The notes beneath the pieces are model-generated. The model saw only the letters and a program-made list of their open reading frames with translations, was not told the origin of the DNA and did no database searches. From NCBI RefSeq assembly GCF_002204795.1, contig NZ_NIXO01000001.1, positions 62,001 through 126,000 on the forward strand: 64,000 bases of DNA, in the 5' to 3' direction. This document shows, piece by piece, positions 1 to 13,142 of the stretch. The translations under genes were made by a program, and so were the position numbers. Numbering within the stretch: position 1 is the stretch's first letter; each line of letters opens with the position of its first letter. The DNA comes from Pseudomonas sp. K2I15. GTDB taxonomy: Bacteria > Pseudomonadota > Gammaproteobacteria > Pseudomonadales > Pseudomonadaceae.

Positions 1-859
1 TGTCGGAGAAGTTTTCCTGCTTGATGTTCAGAAACTCCTTATCGGTCGCGACCTGGGCCCTGTAACGCTGGGCACCGGCCAACGGCCGCAGGAACAGCGT
101 CCACACTGGCGCATCACCCTTTTGGCCATCCTGGCCGACCAAGCGTGGCGCATCAAGCAGTTCCACCGGCTTGAGTTCGCCTTGTTTCTTGAATGCCAAA
201 CCCTGCCGCGCACCGACCTTTACTTCGCCAGCAACCGGACCGGTAATGGGCTTCTTCTTGATAGGTCGCTGGGCCGGCGGGGCATCATCGCGATTGACCG
301 CCACTTGCCCATTGAGCACTTCCACCAGCGATTGTTCACCATCATTGCGCACTCGGAAATGCGTGCCGCGTACACCGAGTACGCCGACAGGGGTCATGAT
401 CTGGAAACGATCATAGTCGCTGGCACGCTTGATCACGTAAGCCTCGACCTGGCCCTCCTCAAGAATGACCTGGGGGATAGATTGCTCCTCGACCAAGTGC
501 AACCGAACCTGGGAGCTGGACGGCAAGACGATCCGCGAACCGTCCCCCAGCAACAGGCTGACAAACGCGGCAGGCGCGGTTTTTACGCTCTCTTGTTCAT
601 CGATGACCATGCCTTCTTCCAGGGCAGTGGACACACCCTTGGCATCCAGTTTCCAGGCTTCGCCTGTCAGGTGCTGCACCACCGCCGGCAGAGGCTGCGC
701 GCGGCACATTTGGTTGTCGTCGATATAGGGCGCGCGGGGAGGGGCGGGACGTGCAAAAGCCGGCAGACTCACTACGCCAAGCGCAACGATCAAACCAGAG
801 CCCAGCAGGGTAGAAACGGCAAAACGGAATCGGCAGGGGAAAAAGGTCATGGCGCTCAT
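1..859 (-). CDS. FecR-domain protein (3' end cut by window edge)
   Basis: Reading the minus strand from the ATG at 859 gives an open frame of 286 residues that runs off the window, so the C-terminus is missing. Residues 1-36 look like a signal peptide (basic start, hydrophobic 13-32, cleavage near PAFA). Residues about 98-190 match a FecR domain: LLLGDGSRIVLP at 103-114 and the hallmark GVLGVRGTHFRV at 159-170. FecR domains are periplasmic, but this one lacks the N-terminal sigma-factor-binding region of classical FecR. A second in-frame ATG (residue 4) is possible; no strong ribosome binding site decides. It probably belongs with the divergently transcribed response regulator, perhaps with a sensor beyond the edge; that link is inference. 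Confidence 0.85.
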   Translation of the reverse strand, partial: MSAMTFFPCRFRFAVSTLLGSGLIVALGVVSLPAFARPAPPRAPYIDDNQMCRAQPLPAVVQHLTGEAWKLDAKGVSTALEEGMVIDEQESVKTAPAAFVSLLLGDGSRIVLPSSSQVRLHLVEEQSIPQVILEEGQVEAYVIKRASDYDRFQIMTPVGVLGVRGTHFRVRNDGEQSLVEVLNGQVAVNRDDAPPAQRPIKKKPITGPVAGEVKVGARQGLAFKKQGELKPVELLDAPRLVGQDGQKGDAPVWTLFLRPLAGAQRYRAQVATDKEFLNIKQENFSD

Positions 860-1551
860 CAAGATTCTAGTTCTAATGGGTCATCAGAAAGCACTTTCAG
901 AAAGCGTCTTGCAGCGGGAAGACCTGAGTACCGTCTACGATACTCGATGAGGTATCGCAGTCGATAGCCGAAATGTCTGGGGGTGGAATCCATTGCAGAA
1001 GATGACACTTCCCTGTGTCGGAGCACTTCCCTCGCTCCAATCCGTGTGTCATCCAGCAACAGCGAATTTACCTACAACATAGGTGCATCGGATCGATTCG
1101 CAACATTTGTTCAGATTTGGTGCTGCTTAAAATACCCACCGTTGGCTCTGCTGTGGTTCGCTGAGCTGCTGAAACGGTGAGCTGGCGAAGCCCATACTAT
1201 CGCCGGGTTCACTCAAGGTCTGGCGCTTATCGAACGGCAAAGGCGCTATCGGTTTGGACGCTCCCACTGTTTCCGTCCCCAAGGTTGCCGCCATCACTAC
1301 CAATGCCAGTCGCCCCCATACATTAACCTTGTCCAGAACGGTCACGCGTCTCGAAACAGCATAAAACCAGATTGCCATTGATCCTTTTCCTGAAGGTCTC
1401 GAGCCGGTATCTTCCCAGCTCGGGTATAGACGATTTCCAATGGCTTCCGGCCATTTGATATCAGCGTACCGAGAGATTCAAAGGGCCTGAGAATCTGGCC
1501 ATAATTGTTCAGATTCAACGCCCGCATTCTTCAATAAGAAAGGACCCTGCC
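860..1551. other. Spacer between fecR-like gene and response regulator
   Basis: These 692 bases hold no convincing long gene. They should contain the promoter of the FecR-like gene (minus) and of the response regulator (plus). Just upstream of the FecR-like gene there is an inverted repeat CGATAC..GTATCG (938-943 and 952-957) with more TCGAT motifs around it, a possible regulator site. A small minus-strand reading frame at 1127-1378 is listed separately. GC content and codon positions look less biased than in the neighbouring genes. Confidence 0.6.
1127..1378 (-). CDS. Possible small exported protein, unrecognised
   Basis: An 83-residue frame begins with ATG at 1378, preceded by AGGAAAAGGA ending 3 bases before the start. 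The N-terminus contains a basic segment and a hydrophobic stretch (about residues 22-33), followed by a possible cleavage site near VGA-SKP, so it could be a small secreted protein. The remainder has no motif that I recognise. Third-position GC is only moderate compared with neighbours, which argues against it. It lies alone in a 692-base spacer. It may equally be a chance frame. Confidence 0.3.
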   Translation of the reverse strand: MAIWFYAVSRRVTVLDKVNVWGRLALVVMAATLGTETVGASKPIAPLPFDKRQTLSEPGDSMGFASSPFQQLSEPQQSQRWVF

Positions 1552-2274
1552 ATGCGTGTCGCAATACTGGATGACGAACCTGCTGAACTGCGGCGGGTGG
1601 AACAGACACTGCGACAAATCCCCACCGCTGCGGATCAGCCATGGACCCTGCACTGCTTCGAGCGTGGAGAAGACCTGCTGCGCCAACTGCGCCGGGAGAC
1701 CTTCGACCTGCTGATCCTTGACTGGCAACTGCCCGACCTCAGCGGCCTGGCTTTGCTGCGCTGGACCCGCGAGCACATGGAAGCGCCGCCTGCCGCCATC
1801 ATGCTCACCAGCCGCGATGCCGAGAGCGATATCGTCCAGGCGTTGAACAGTGGCGCGGATGATTACGTCAGCAAGCCGTTTCGTCCCAACGAACTGAAGG
1901 CCCGCGTCAATGCCGTGCTACGGCGCCATGGCCTGCAAAAATCCGCGGCCAGCGAAGTGCTGACCTTCAACGACCTGACCTTCGATGATGCTGAACTCAC
2001 AGTGAGCAGGGCAGGGAAACCCATCAGCCTGACGGAGCGCGAATACCGCCTGGCTCGGTGCCTGTTCGAGAATCTGGCGCGGCCGCTGTCTCGGGAATAT
2101 CTGTACGAGCGATTCTGGTCCCATGAAGAGATGGTGTCGTCACGGCCGCTGGATACACATATCTATCGGCTGCGGAATAAACTGGGGCTGACGGCGGATA
2201 GGGGTTGGCAGTTGCTGACTATCTACGGGTATGGGTATCGGTTGGAGAGTGTGACAGCAGCCTCCGATGAGTGA
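1552..2274 (+). CDS. OmpR/PhoB-family response regulator
   Basis: A 240-residue DNA-binding response regulator. The receiver domain (1-120) has the acidic pair D7/D8, phosphoacceptor D57 in LLILDWQLP, T86/S87 and K108 in VSKPF, so it should be phosphorylated by a histidine kinase. Residues about 140-232 form a winged-helix domain ending in the typical YGYGYRL. The start ATG follows AAAGGA at good spacing. No histidine kinase gene lies in the window; the divergent FecR-domain gene is the nearest candidate partner. A bidirectional hairpin terminator separates it from gyrB, which converges on it. Function of its regulon cannot be read from sequence. Confidence 0.92.
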   Translation: MRVAILDDEPAELRRVEQTLRQIPTAADQPWTLHCFERGEDLLRQLRRETFDLLILDWQLPDLSGLALLRWTREHMEAPPAAIMLTSRDAESDIVQALNSGADDYVSKPFRPNELKARVNAVLRRHGLQKSAASEVLTFNDLTFDDAELTVSRAGKPISLTEREYRLARCLFENLARPLSREYLYERFWSHEEMVSSRPLDTHIYRLRNKLGLTADRGWQLLTIYGYGYRLESVTAASDE

Positions 2275-2276
2275 GA

Positions 2277-2292
2277 TGTTCCACGTGGAGCA
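2277..2292. promoter_or_regulatory. parS site (15/16 match)
   Basis: TGTTCCACGTGGAGCA differs by one base from the palindrome TGTTCCACGTGGAACA found at 4837. It sits in the spacer between the response regulator stop and the terminator before gyrB. ParB (gene at 17015) is expected to load here and spread. Confidence 0.8.
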
Positions 2293-2319
2293 TTTATAAA
2301 ACCCCATCTTCTACCCAAT

Positions 2320-2354
2320 AAAAAAGGCCAACGCTAAGCGTTGGCCTTTTTTAT
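2320..2354. terminator. Bidirectional terminator between response regulator and gyrB
   Basis: A perfect stem GGCCAACGC / GCGTTGGCC with a TAA loop is flanked by an A-run on the left and a T-run on the right, so it can end transcription of both convergent genes. Confidence 0.93.
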
Positions 2355-2371
2355 TTCGCGCTACAACCTGA

Positions 2372-5903
<3,532 letters not shown>

Positions 5904-5923
5904 CTAGCTTCTGCTGAACATGG

Positions 5924-7027
5924 TTACAGGCGCATCGGCATGACAACGTAAGCCGAGTCATCGTTGTCGGATTCTTGTACCAGGGCGCTGCTGTTGGAGT
6001 CGGACAGAATCAGGCGAACCTGCTCGGTGGTCATCACGCCCAGCACGTCCAGCAAGTAGCTGACGTTGAAGCCGATTTCGAGGTTGCCGCCGTTGTAGTC
6101 GACGCCCACTTCTTCTTCCGCTTCTTCCTGTTCCGGGTTGTTGGCCTGGATTTTCAGTTGGCCGTTGGCCAATTGCAGGCGAATACCGCGGTACTTCTCG
6201 TTGGAAAGAATAGCGGTACGGCTGAACGCTTCACGCAGGGCCTGACGATCACCGATCACCAGCTTGTCGCCGCCTTTAGGCAGTACGCGCTCGTAATCCG
6301 GGAACTTGCCGTCAACCAGCTTGGACGTGAAGGTGAACTCACCGGTGGTCGCGCGAATGTGGTGCTGGCCCAGAACGATGCTGACATTGCCGTCCGGCTC
6401 GGTCAGCAGACGTGCTAGTTCCAGAATACCTTTACGCGGCACAATCACCTGGTGGCGATCCGGCTGACCGATATCGGCTTTCATCGAGCACATGGCCAGA
6501 CGGTGACCGTCGGTGGCTACGGCGCGGATGATGCCTTCGGAGACTTCCAGCAGCATGCCGTTCAGGTAATAACGCACGTCCTGCTGGGCCATGGCGAAGC
6601 TGGTGCGCTCGATCAAACGGCGTAGCCTGCTTTGTTCCAGGCTGCACGTCAGCGAGCCAGGACCTTCTTCCACGGTCGGAAAGTCGTTGGCCGGCAAGGT
6701 CGACAGGGTGAAACGACTGCGACCAGCCTTGACCACCAACTTCTGCTCATCAACCTTGATGTCGATCAGCGCATCGTTGGGCAAGCTTTTGCAGATGTCC
6801 ATCAGCTTGCGCGCCGGCACGGTGATCTCGCCAGGTTCGGCGGGCTCTTCCAGCTGGACACGACCGACCAGCTCTACTTCCAGGTCGGTACCGGTCAAGG
6901 ACAGTTGCTGGCCTTCGACAACCAGCAATACGTTGGAAAGCACCGGCAAGGTCTGTCGGCGCTCGACGACGCCTGCGACCAGTTGCAGGGGTTTCAACAG
7001 GGCTTCGCGTTGAATGGTGAAATGCAT
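5924..7027 (-). CDS. dnaN: DNA polymerase III beta sliding clamp
   Basis: A 367-residue clamp, the usual length of the family, that encircles DNA as a dimer and tethers DNA polymerases. The sequence begins MHFTIQREALLKPLQLVAGVV and ends with the conserved YVVMPMRL tail that forms part of the peptide-binding pocket. Three repeated clamp folds fit the length. It is 40 bases downstream of dnaA and 20 bases before recF on the minus strand, in the classical origin operon. Confidence 0.99.
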   Translation of the reverse strand: MHFTIQREALLKPLQLVAGVVERRQTLPVLSNVLLVVEGQQLSLTGTDLEVELVGRVQLEEPAEPGEITVPARKLMDICKSLPNDALIDIKVDEQKLVVKAGRSRFTLSTLPANDFPTVEEGPGSLTCSLEQSRLRRLIERTSFAMAQQDVRYYLNGMLLEVSEGIIRAVATDGHRLAMCSMKADIGQPDRHQVIVPRKGILELARLLTEPDGNVSIVLGQHHIRATTGEFTFTSKLVDGKFPDYERVLPKGGDKLVIGDRQALREAFSRTAILSNEKYRGIRLQLANGQLKIQANNPEQEEAEEEVGVDYNGGNLEIGFNVSYLLDVLGVMTTEQVRLILSDSNSSALVQESDNDDSAYVVMPMRL

Positions 7028-7066
7028 GGTCTAGTCCCTTGCCTTAATAAGCTGCGCTGGTGTTCA

Positions 7067-8587
7067 TCAAGTAGTCAGTGTACGCAGCAGGTTCTTGTAG
7101 TCCTCGCGAATATCCGCGTCGGATTCCTTAAGTTCGTTGATCTTGCGGCACGCGTGCAAGACCGTGGTGTGGTCGCGACCGCCAAACACATCACCAATTT
7201 CCGGCAGGCTGTGGTTGGTCAGCTCTTTGGAGAGCGCCATCGCCACCTGACGGGGGCGTGCTACCGAACGCGAGCGGCGCTTGGACAGCAGGTCGGAAAT
7301 CTTGATCTTGTAGTACTCGGCCACGGTGCGCTGGATGTTATCCACACTCACCAGCTTGTCTTGCAACGCCAACAGGTCTTTCAGGGATTCGCGAATCAGC
7401 TCGATGGTGATGTCGCGGCCCATGAAGTGCGAGTGAGCAATGACCCGCTTGAGCGCGCCTTCCAGCTCACGCACGTTGGAACGGATGCGCTGGGCGATGA
7501 AGAACGCGGCGTCGTGAGGCAGGTCAACCTTAGCCTGGTCGGCCTTTTTCATCAGGATCGCGACGCGGGTTTCCAGCTCCGGCGGCTCTACCGCAACGGT
7601 CAGGCCCCAACCGAAGCGCGACTTCAGACGCTCTTCCAGGCCTTCGATTTCCTTCGGATAACGGTCACTGGTCAAGATGACCTGCTGGCCACCTTCAAGC
7701 AATGCGTTGAACGTGTGGAAAAACTCTTCCTGGGAACGTTCCTTGCGGGCGAAAAATTGAATGTCATCGATCAGCAAGGCGTCAACAGAACGGTAGAACC
7801 GTTTGAACTCGTTGATCGCGTTGAGCTGCAGTGCCTTGACCATGTCGGCAACGAACCGCTCCGAGTGCAGGTACACGACCTTGGCATTCGGGTTTTTCTT
7901 TAATAGGTGGTTACCCACAGCGTGCATCAAGTGAGTTTTACCCAAGCCAACGCCACCATAAAGGAAGAGCGGGTTGTAACCGTGCTTGGGGTTGTCGGCG
8001 ACCTGCCAGGCAGCCGCGCGGGCCAACTGGTTGGATTTACCTTCGACAAAGTTCTCAAAGGTGAACGTGCGGTTCAGGTAACTGGTGTGCTTGAGCGCAC
8101 CTTCTACCTGGACGGTGCGCTGTTCAGCACGAACCGGGGCCTGTTGGGAGCTGGCGCCGGCCATTGGGTCAAAGCTGTCGCGGGACGGCTCTTCATTTAT
8201 AGGCGCATTTTTCTGCGACGAGGATTTCGAAGGCGTCTGGGCAACAGGTGCTGGCGAGTTGTTAACAGGTGCCGCAGCGGCCTGGGCCTGCGAGGCGCTC
8301 GCTGCCAACGGTGCATTCGGCGCAGCACGAGGTGCCGAGCTGCGTTTGCTGCCTATTAACAAGGAGAGCACCGGAGCAAGCCCGTTGCCATGTTCATCGA
8401 GCAATTCGAGAACGCGGCTCAGGTATTTCTCGTTGACCCAGTCGAGAACAAAACGATTAGGTGCGTAGACACGCAACTCGTCGCCTTCGGCTTCGACCTG
8501 TAGCGGACGGATCCAGGTGTTGAATTGCTGGGCAGGCAGCTCATCGCGCAAAAGCTCCACGCACTGCTGCCAAAGTTCCACTGACAC
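7067..8587 (-). CDS. dnaA: Chromosomal replication initiator DnaA
   Basis: A 506-residue AAA+ initiator. Domain I spans about 1-85; a low-complexity Ala/Pro/Ser linker (domain II) spans about 85-165; the ATPase domain has Walker A GGVGLGKT at 211-218 and Walker [10 protein letters not shown]; domain IV ends with the DnaA signature [15 protein letters not shown] that reads DnaA boxes. The long linker is typical of pseudomonads. The upstream spacer carries several DnaA boxes, so autoregulation is likely. One further perfect box lies inside the gene at 7338-7346. Confidence 0.99.
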   Translation of the reverse strand: MSVELWQQCVELLRDELPAQQFNTWIRPLQVEAEGDELRVYAPNRFVLDWVNEKYLSRVLELLDEHGNGLAPVLSLLIGSKRSSAPRAAPNAPLAASASQAQAAAAPVNNSPAPVAQTPSKSSSQKNAPINEEPSRDSFDPMAGASSQQAPVRAEQRTVQVEGALKHTSYLNRTFTFENFVEGKSNQLARAAAWQVADNPKHGYNPLFLYGGVGLGKTHLMHAVGNHLLKKNPNAKVVYLHSERFVADMVKALQLNAINEFKRFYRSVDALLIDDIQFFARKERSQEEFFHTFNALLEGGQQVILTSDRYPKEIEGLEERLKSRFGWGLTVAVEPPELETRVAILMKKADQAKVDLPHDAAFFIAQRIRSNVRELEGALKRVIAHSHFMGRDITIELIRESLKDLLALQDKLVSVDNIQRTVAEYYKIKISDLLSKRRSRSVARPRQVAMALSKELTNHSLPEIGDVFGGRDHTTVLHACRKINELKESDADIREDYKNLLRTLTT

Positions 8588-9172
8588 GGATATCCCCTAA
8601 GTTGAAAGCCGGTGAGGCAAAAACAGCCGCCATTGTAGCGGCCAGCCGTCCACTTATCCACATGTAGGTTGCTCACAGGGCGCCAAGAATCAATGCCTTA
8701 ACCGTAAAAAAGGCGACAAATGGTCTGTGCATAAGCTCTGTGGATAAGCGACCCTAAGCCCGTTGTACAAGTGGGGTCGAAAGTCTGTGGGTAACTGGCC
8801 TGTGGATAAGTAGCCATTCCACACACAGCTTATCCGATAGCGCAGCACAGGCAGAGCACCGTTTCTCCCCCGTGTTGTCATTCTCTGTACATCACGTGGA
8901 ATATGGCCTCAAGGCAGTTATCCACAGAAGAACGCCTCCCTAGCTTTTATAAGCTTTACAGAAAAGCTTTAAATAACTTCCTTCTTTATTTTTATATCTA
9001 TGGCATTGCTCGTGAAAGCCAAACCGTCCGGATTCGGTCCAGATGCCTCCAGAGATCTAATTAAAGGAAAAGCTGGTTGGAAATTGACCTAGAGGCTTGC
9101 TTTCTCTAGAATCGCCGGTCTCTTAAAACGGGGGCCATTCCGGCCCGTTGTGGACGAACCAGGTAACACGCC
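8588..9172. other. oriC: Chromosomal replication origin region (oriC), dnaA-rpmH spacer
   Basis: This 585-base spacer contains four perfect DnaA boxes (TTATCCACA or its complement) at 8654-8662, 8739-8747, 8801-8809 and 8918-8926. One-mismatch boxes lie at 8726-8734 (TGTGCATAA) and 8786-8794 (TGTGGGTAA), and a weaker TTATCCGAT at 8830. An AT-rich stretch follows at about 8940-9005, a good candidate unwinding element. The dnaA-rpmH spacer is the established origin position in Pseudomonas. The rpmH promoter lies at its right end (9084-9112). Box spacing is partly duplicated upstream of mnmG. Confidence 0.93.
9084..9112 (+). promoter_or_regulatory. Sigma-70 promoter of rpmH-rnpA
   Basis: TTGACC (9084-9089) and TAGAAT (9107-9112) separated by exactly 17 bases, about 60 bases before the rpmH start. 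Confidence 0.85.
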
Positions 9173-9307
9173 ATGAAACGTACTTTCCAACCAAGCACCA
9201 TCAAACGCGCCCGTACTCACGGCTTCCGTGCTCGCATGGCCACCAAGAACGGCCGTGCAGTCCTGTCGCGTCGCCGCGCCAAAGGTCGTGCGCGTCTGGC
9301 AGTTTGA
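9173..9307 (+). CDS. rpmH: Ribosomal protein bL34
   Basis: A 44-residue, very basic protein beginning [19 protein letters not shown] and ending in ARLAV, diagnostic of large-subunit protein bL34. It is the first gene to the right of oriC and is preceded by a near-consensus promoter. rnpA follows after 16 bases, the standard pairing. At 135 bases it is shorter than most gene-finding cut-offs. Confidence 0.99.
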   Translation: MKRTFQPSTIKRARTHGFRARMATKNGRAVLSRRRAKGRARLAV

Positions 9308-9323
9308 TAATCCGGTACTGGTG

Positions 9324-9728
9324 GTGAGTCAGGACTTCAGTCGGGAAAAGCGTCTGCTAACCCCCCGGCATTTCAAGGCAGTCTTTGACTCCCCCACCGG
9401 CAAGGTTCCGGGGAAAAATCTCCTGCTCCTTGCGCGTAACAACGATCTGGATCACCCCCGTCTCGGGTTGGTGATCGGCAAGAAGAGCGTAAAGCTCTCC
9501 GTTGAGCGCAATCGCCTCAAGCGTCTGATGCGCGAATCGTTTCGCCTCCACCAGGACACTCTGGTTGGTTGGGATATTGTTATCGTCGCGCGCAAAGGCT
9601 TGGGGGACGTAGAAAACCCCGAATTGATTCAGCATTTCGGCAAGCTCTGGAAACGTTTGGCTCGTACCAACAAGCCAGCACCAGCTGTCAGCACCGAAAC
9701 TGTAGGGGTAGACAGTACTGATGCGTAA
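9324..9728 (+). CDS. rnpA: Ribonuclease P protein component
   Basis: A 134-residue protein subunit of RNase P, which assists the RNA subunit in trimming tRNA 5' leaders. The basic RNR motif is in [15 protein letters not shown], and [10 protein letters not shown] with [10 protein letters not shown] fits the family core. I place the start at GTG 9324 ([12 protein letters not shown]), in the gap after rpmH; GTG 9321 is also possible. A longer in-frame extension would overlap rpmH and is not credible. Its last 8 bases overlap yidD. Confidence 0.95.
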   Translation: MSQDFSREKRLLTPRHFKAVFDSPTGKVPGKNLLLLARNNDLDHPRLGLVIGKKSVKLSVERNRLKRLMRESFRLHQDTLVGWDIVIVARKGLGDVENPELIQHFGKLWKRLARTNKPAPAVSTETVGVDSTDA

Positions 9729-9966
9729 ACTGGCCCTCGTTCCGATCCAGTTTTACCGCTATGCCATTAGTCCCCTGATGGCAAACCACTGTCGTTTCTA
9801 CCCCAGTTGTTCCTGCTACGCGTTGGAAGCCATAGAAAATCATGGCCTTCTGCGCGGTGGCTGGCTGACCTTTCGTCGTTTAGGTCGCTGTCATCCGTGG
9901 AATCCCGGTGGTTATGACCCGGTTCCACCTATCCCTACCTCCCGTTCTTCTTCGATGGCCGAGTAA
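9721..9966 (+). CDS. yidD: Membrane protein insertion efficiency factor YidD
   Basis: An 81-residue protein with the family core [12 protein letters not shown] (Cys-rich) and the [24 protein letters not shown] signature, an amphipathic inner-membrane-associated protein thought to assist YidC-dependent insertion. It overlaps the end of rnpA by 8 bases and precedes yidC by 2 bases, the conserved order. Confidence 0.97.
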   Translation: MRKLALVPIQFYRYAISPLMANHCRFYPSCSCYALEAIENHGLLRGGWLTFRRLGRCHPWNPGGYDPVPPIPTSRSSSMAE

Positions 9967-9968
9967 TC

Positions 9969-11651
9969 ATGGATATTAAACGCACGATCCTGATCGTCGC
10001 CCTGGCAATCGTGTCCTACTCTATGGTTCTTAAGTGGAACCAGGATTATGGCCAAGCTGCCCTGCCGACTCAGAATGTTGCTACCAATCAGTCGGCGCCT
10101 GCTATTCCGGACACGCCACTGGGTAACAATGCTGCCGCCAGTGCCGATGTACCCAGCGCGAATGCCGATACCAGCACCCCGGTAGAAACCCCGGTCGTCA
10201 CCAATAAAGACCTCATCCACGTAAAAACGGATGTGCTGGACCTGGCTATCGATCCACAGGGTGGTGACATCGCCCAGTTGAAACTGCCGCTGTATCCACG
10301 TCGCCAAGACCATCCGGATGTTCCGTTCCAGTTGTTCGATAACGGCGGCGAACGGGTATATCTGGCGCAAAGTGGCCTGACCGGCACCGACGGTCCGGAT
10401 GCTCGTGCTACCGGTCGTCCGGTTTATTCGACCGAACAGAAGACTTATCAACTGGCTGATGGCCAGAACCAGTTGAACGTTGACCTGAAATTCAGTCACG
10501 ACGGCGTCAACTACATCAAGCGTTTCAGCTTTACCCGCGGTTTGTACGATCTGAAAGTCACTTATCTGATCGACAACACCAGCGCAAAGGCCTGGACTGG
10601 CAACCTGTTTGCCCAGCTCAAGCGTGATAACAGCGCCGATCCTTCTTCCAGCACCGCCACCGGCACCGCGACTTACCTGGGCGCCGCCCTGTGGACAAGT
10701 AACGAGCCGTACAAAAAAGTGTCGATGAAAGATATCGACAAGGGCGCGCTGAAAGAAACTGTTCAAGGTGGCTGGGTTGCCTGGTTGCAACACTACTTCG
10801 TGACCGCATGGATCCCGAACAAGGGTGATGCCAACCTGGTTCAAACCCGCAAAGACAGCCAAGGTAACTACATCATTGGCTTTACTGGCCCGACGTTGAC
10901 CGTCGCTCCAGGTGCCAAGGCTGAAGCCAGCGCTACTTTGTATGCCGGCCCTAAGAGCCAGGCAGTCCTCAAAGAGTTATCCCCAGGTCTGGAGCTGACT
11001 GTGGATTACGGCATTTTGTGGTTCATTGCCCAGCCTATCTTCTGGCTGCTGCAACATATCCACAGCATCGTCGGTAACTGGGGCTTCTCGATCATCCTGC
11101 TGACCATGCTGATCAAGGGGATCTTCTTCCCACTGTCGGCTGCCAGCTACAAGTCGATGGCACGTATGCGTGCCGTGGCCCCGAAACTGGCCGCGTTGAA
11201 AGAACAACATGGTGATGACCGGCAGAAAATGTCGCAGGCCATGATGGAGCTGTACAAGAAAGAGAAGATCAACCCGCTGGGTGGATGCTTGCCGATTCTG
11301 GTGCAGATGCCGGTGTTCCTGTCGCTGTACTGGGTACTCCTGGAAAGCGTGGAAATGCGCCAGGCACCGTTCATGCTGTGGATAACTGACCTGTCGATCA
11401 AAGACCCGTTCTTTATCCTGCCGATCATCATGGGCGCGACCATGTTCATCCAGCAGCGTCTGAACCCGACGCCTCCGGACCCGATGCAGGCCAAGGTAAT
11501 GAAAATGATGCCAATCATCTTCACCTTCTTCTTCCTGTGGTTCCCGGCTGGTCTGGTGCTGTACTGGGTGGTCAACAACTGCTTGTCGATCTCCCAACAG
11601 TGGTACATCACACGTAAAATCGAAGCGGCTACCAAAAAAGCCGAGGCGTAA
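9969..11651 (+). CDS. yidC: Membrane protein insertase YidC
   Basis: A 560-residue inner-membrane insertase, full length for gammaproteobacteria. TM1 lies at about residues 5-22; a large periplasmic domain follows to about residue 350; the conserved five-TM core includes GNWGFSIILLTMLIKGIFFPL, a basic cytoplasmic hairpin (YKSMARMRAVAPKLAALKE) and MPIIFTFFFLWFPAGLVLYWVVNN. It inserts proteins alone or with SecYEG. It belongs to the rpmH-rnpA-yidD-yidC run and is followed by a hairpin terminator. A perfect DnaA box lies inside (11377-11385) and another just after the stop (11659-11667). Confidence 0.99.
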   Translation: MDIKRTILIVALAIVSYSMVLKWNQDYGQAALPTQNVATNQSAPAIPDTPLGNNAAASADVPSANADTSTPVETPVVTNKDLIHVKTDVLDLAIDPQGGDIAQLKLPLYPRRQDHPDVPFQLFDNGGERVYLAQSGLTGTDGPDARATGRPVYSTEQKTYQLADGQNQLNVDLKFSHDGVNYIKRFSFTRGLYDLKVTYLIDNTSAKAWTGNLFAQLKRDNSADPSSSTATGTATYLGAALWTSNEPYKKVSMKDIDKGALKETVQGGWVAWLQHYFVTAWIPNKGDANLVQTRKDSQGNYIIGFTGPTLTVAPGAKAEASATLYAGPKSQAVLKELSPGLELTVDYGILWFIAQPIFWLLQHIHSIVGNWGFSIILLTMLIKGIFFPLSAASYKSMARMRAVAPKLAALKEQHGDDRQKMSQAMMELYKKEKINPLGGCLPILVQMPVFLSLYWVLLESVEMRQAPFMLWITDLSIKDPFFILPIIMGATMFIQQRLNPTPPDPMQAKVMKMMPIIFTFFFLWFPAGLVLYWVVNNCLSISQQWYITRKIEAATKKAEA

Positions 11652-11678
11652 TTTACTCTGTGGATAACACCACTCAAG

Positions 11679-11700
11679 ACGCCCCCTAGTGGGGCGTTTT
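11679..11700 (+). terminator. Rho-independent terminator after yidC
   Basis: Stem ACGCCCC / GGGGCGT with a 5-base loop followed by TTTT, 28 bases after the yidC stop. Confidence 0.85.
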
Positions 11701-11731
11701 GCTTTCCGTCACTTTTAGCCGGGTACCCGCC

Positions 11732-13102
11732 ATGAGCGCTCCTCGTGAAACCATCGCCGCTGTCGCCACCGCTCAAGGTCGTGGTGGTGTCGGTATCGTT
11801 CGTATTTCCGGACCGCTCGCCAGCGTGGCCGCCCAAGCCATCAGTGGGCGGGAGCTGAAGCCGCGGTATGCGCATTACGGGCCTTTTCTAGGCGCCGATG
11901 AAGAGGTGCTGGATGAAGGTATTGCCCTTTATTTCCCGGGACCGAATTCGTTCACCGGTGAAGATGTCCTGGAACTGCAAGGCCATGGCGGCCCGATCGT
12001 CCTGGATATGCTGCTGCAGCGTTGCCTGCAACTGGGTTGCCACTTGGCACGCCCGGGTGAATTCAGCGAACGAGCGTTTCTCAACGACAAACTCGACCTG
12101 GCCCAGGCCGAAGCGATTGCCGACCTGATCGAAGCCAGTTCTGCACAAGCCGCGCGTAATGCGTTGCGCTCGTTGCAGGGCGCGTTTTCCCTGCGTGTGC
12201 ATAACCTCACCGAGCAACTGATCAGTTTGCGTATCTACGTTGAGGCAGCGATTGATTTCCCGGAGGAAGAAATCGACTTCCTCGCCGATGGCCATGTCCT
12301 CGCGATGCTGGATAAAGTCCGCGACGAGTTATCCACAGTACTGCGTGAAGCAGGGCAAGGTGCCTTGCTGCGTGACGGTATGACTGTGGTGATTGCCGGC
12401 CGCCCCAACGCTGGCAAGTCGAGCCTTCTGAACGCTCTGGCCGGGCGTGAAGCGGCCATCGTCACCGAGATTGCCGGCACTACGCGGGATATCTTGCGCG
12501 AACATATCCACATTGATGGCATGCCACTGCACGTGGTGGACACGGCGGGGCTGCGTGACACCGATGACCAGGTGGAAAAGATCGGTGTGGAACGCGCGTT
12601 GAAGGCCATCACAGAAGCCGATCGCGTGCTGCTGGTGGTGGATGCCACTGCGCCAGAAGCAGCAGATCCATTCGCGCTTTGGCCAGAATTCCTCGAGCAA
12701 CGGCCAGACCCGGCCAAGGTCACGCTGATTCGTAACAAGGCCGACCTGACGGGCGAGGCGATTGCCCTGGAAGTCAGCGAGGATGGCCATGTGACGATCA
12801 GCCTCAGCGCCAAGTCGGCGGGTGATGGCTTGGAGTTGCTGCGCGATCACCTTAAGGCCTGCATGGGCTACGAGCAGACCTCGGAAAGCAGCTTCAGTGC
12901 TCGCCGCAGGCACCTGGAAGCGTTGCGTCATGCCAGCTCGGCCCTGGAGCACGGCAGGGCGCAGTTGACCCTGGCAGGGGCGGGTGAGCTTCTGGCTGAA
13001 GATTTGCGCCAGGCCCAACAGTTGTTGGGTGAGATTACCGGCGCTTTCAGCTCCGATGATCTGCTGGGAAGGATCTTTTCCAGCTTCTGCATCGGTAAAT
13101 AA
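11732..13102 (+). CDS. mnmE: tRNA-modifying GTPase MnmE
   Basis: A 456-residue GTPase that with MnmG installs the (carboxymethyl)aminomethyl group on wobble U34. The N-terminal tetrahydrofolate-binding domain begins [25 protein letters not shown]; the inserted G domain has GRPNAGKS at 223-230, TTRD at 250-253 and DTAG at 270-273; the C-terminal CIGK carries the catalytic Cys. The ATG at 11732 matches the usual N-terminus; an upstream in-frame TTG would overlap the yidC terminator. Its partner mnmG lies after the origin-like spacer. A perfect DnaA box is at 12329-12337. Confidence 0.98.
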   Translation: MSAPRETIAAVATAQGRGGVGIVRISGPLASVAAQAISGRELKPRYAHYGPFLGADEEVLDEGIALYFPGPNSFTGEDVLELQGHGGPIVLDMLLQRCLQLGCHLARPGEFSERAFLNDKLDLAQAEAIADLIEASSAQAARNALRSLQGAFSLRVHNLTEQLISLRIYVEAAIDFPEEEIDFLADGHVLAMLDKVRDELSTVLREAGQGALLRDGMTVVIAGRPNAGKSSLLNALAGREAAIVTEIAGTTRDILREHIHIDGMPLHVVDTAGLRDTDDQVEKIGVERALKAITEADRVLLVVDATAPEAADPFALWPEFLEQRPDPAKVTLIRNKADLTGEAIALEVSEDGHVTISLSAKSAGDGLELLRDHLKACMGYEQTSESSFSARRRHLEALRHASSALEHGRAQLTLAGAGELLAEDLRQAQQLLGEITGAFSSDDLLGRIFSSFCIGK

Positions 13103-13119
13103 CCATTCCTTAGTCCCCC

Positions 13120-13142
13120 AGACAGGCCATTCGCGCCTGTCT
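13120..13142 (+). terminator. Possible hairpin terminator after mnmE
   Basis: Stem AGACAGGC / GCCTGTCT, 18 bases after mnmE, but no clear T-run follows, so termination may be weak or this may be only a 3' end stabiliser. Confidence 0.45.

Noticed and set aside
122..967. 281-codon plus-strand frame at the left edge
   Set aside because: The minus strand encodes a FecR domain with signal peptide over the same bases; the plus frame shows no family features.
8886..8903. CACGTGGAA near the origin resembling half of a parS site
   Set aside because: Only 11 of 16 positions match and the left half of the palindrome is missing, so it is not counted as parS.
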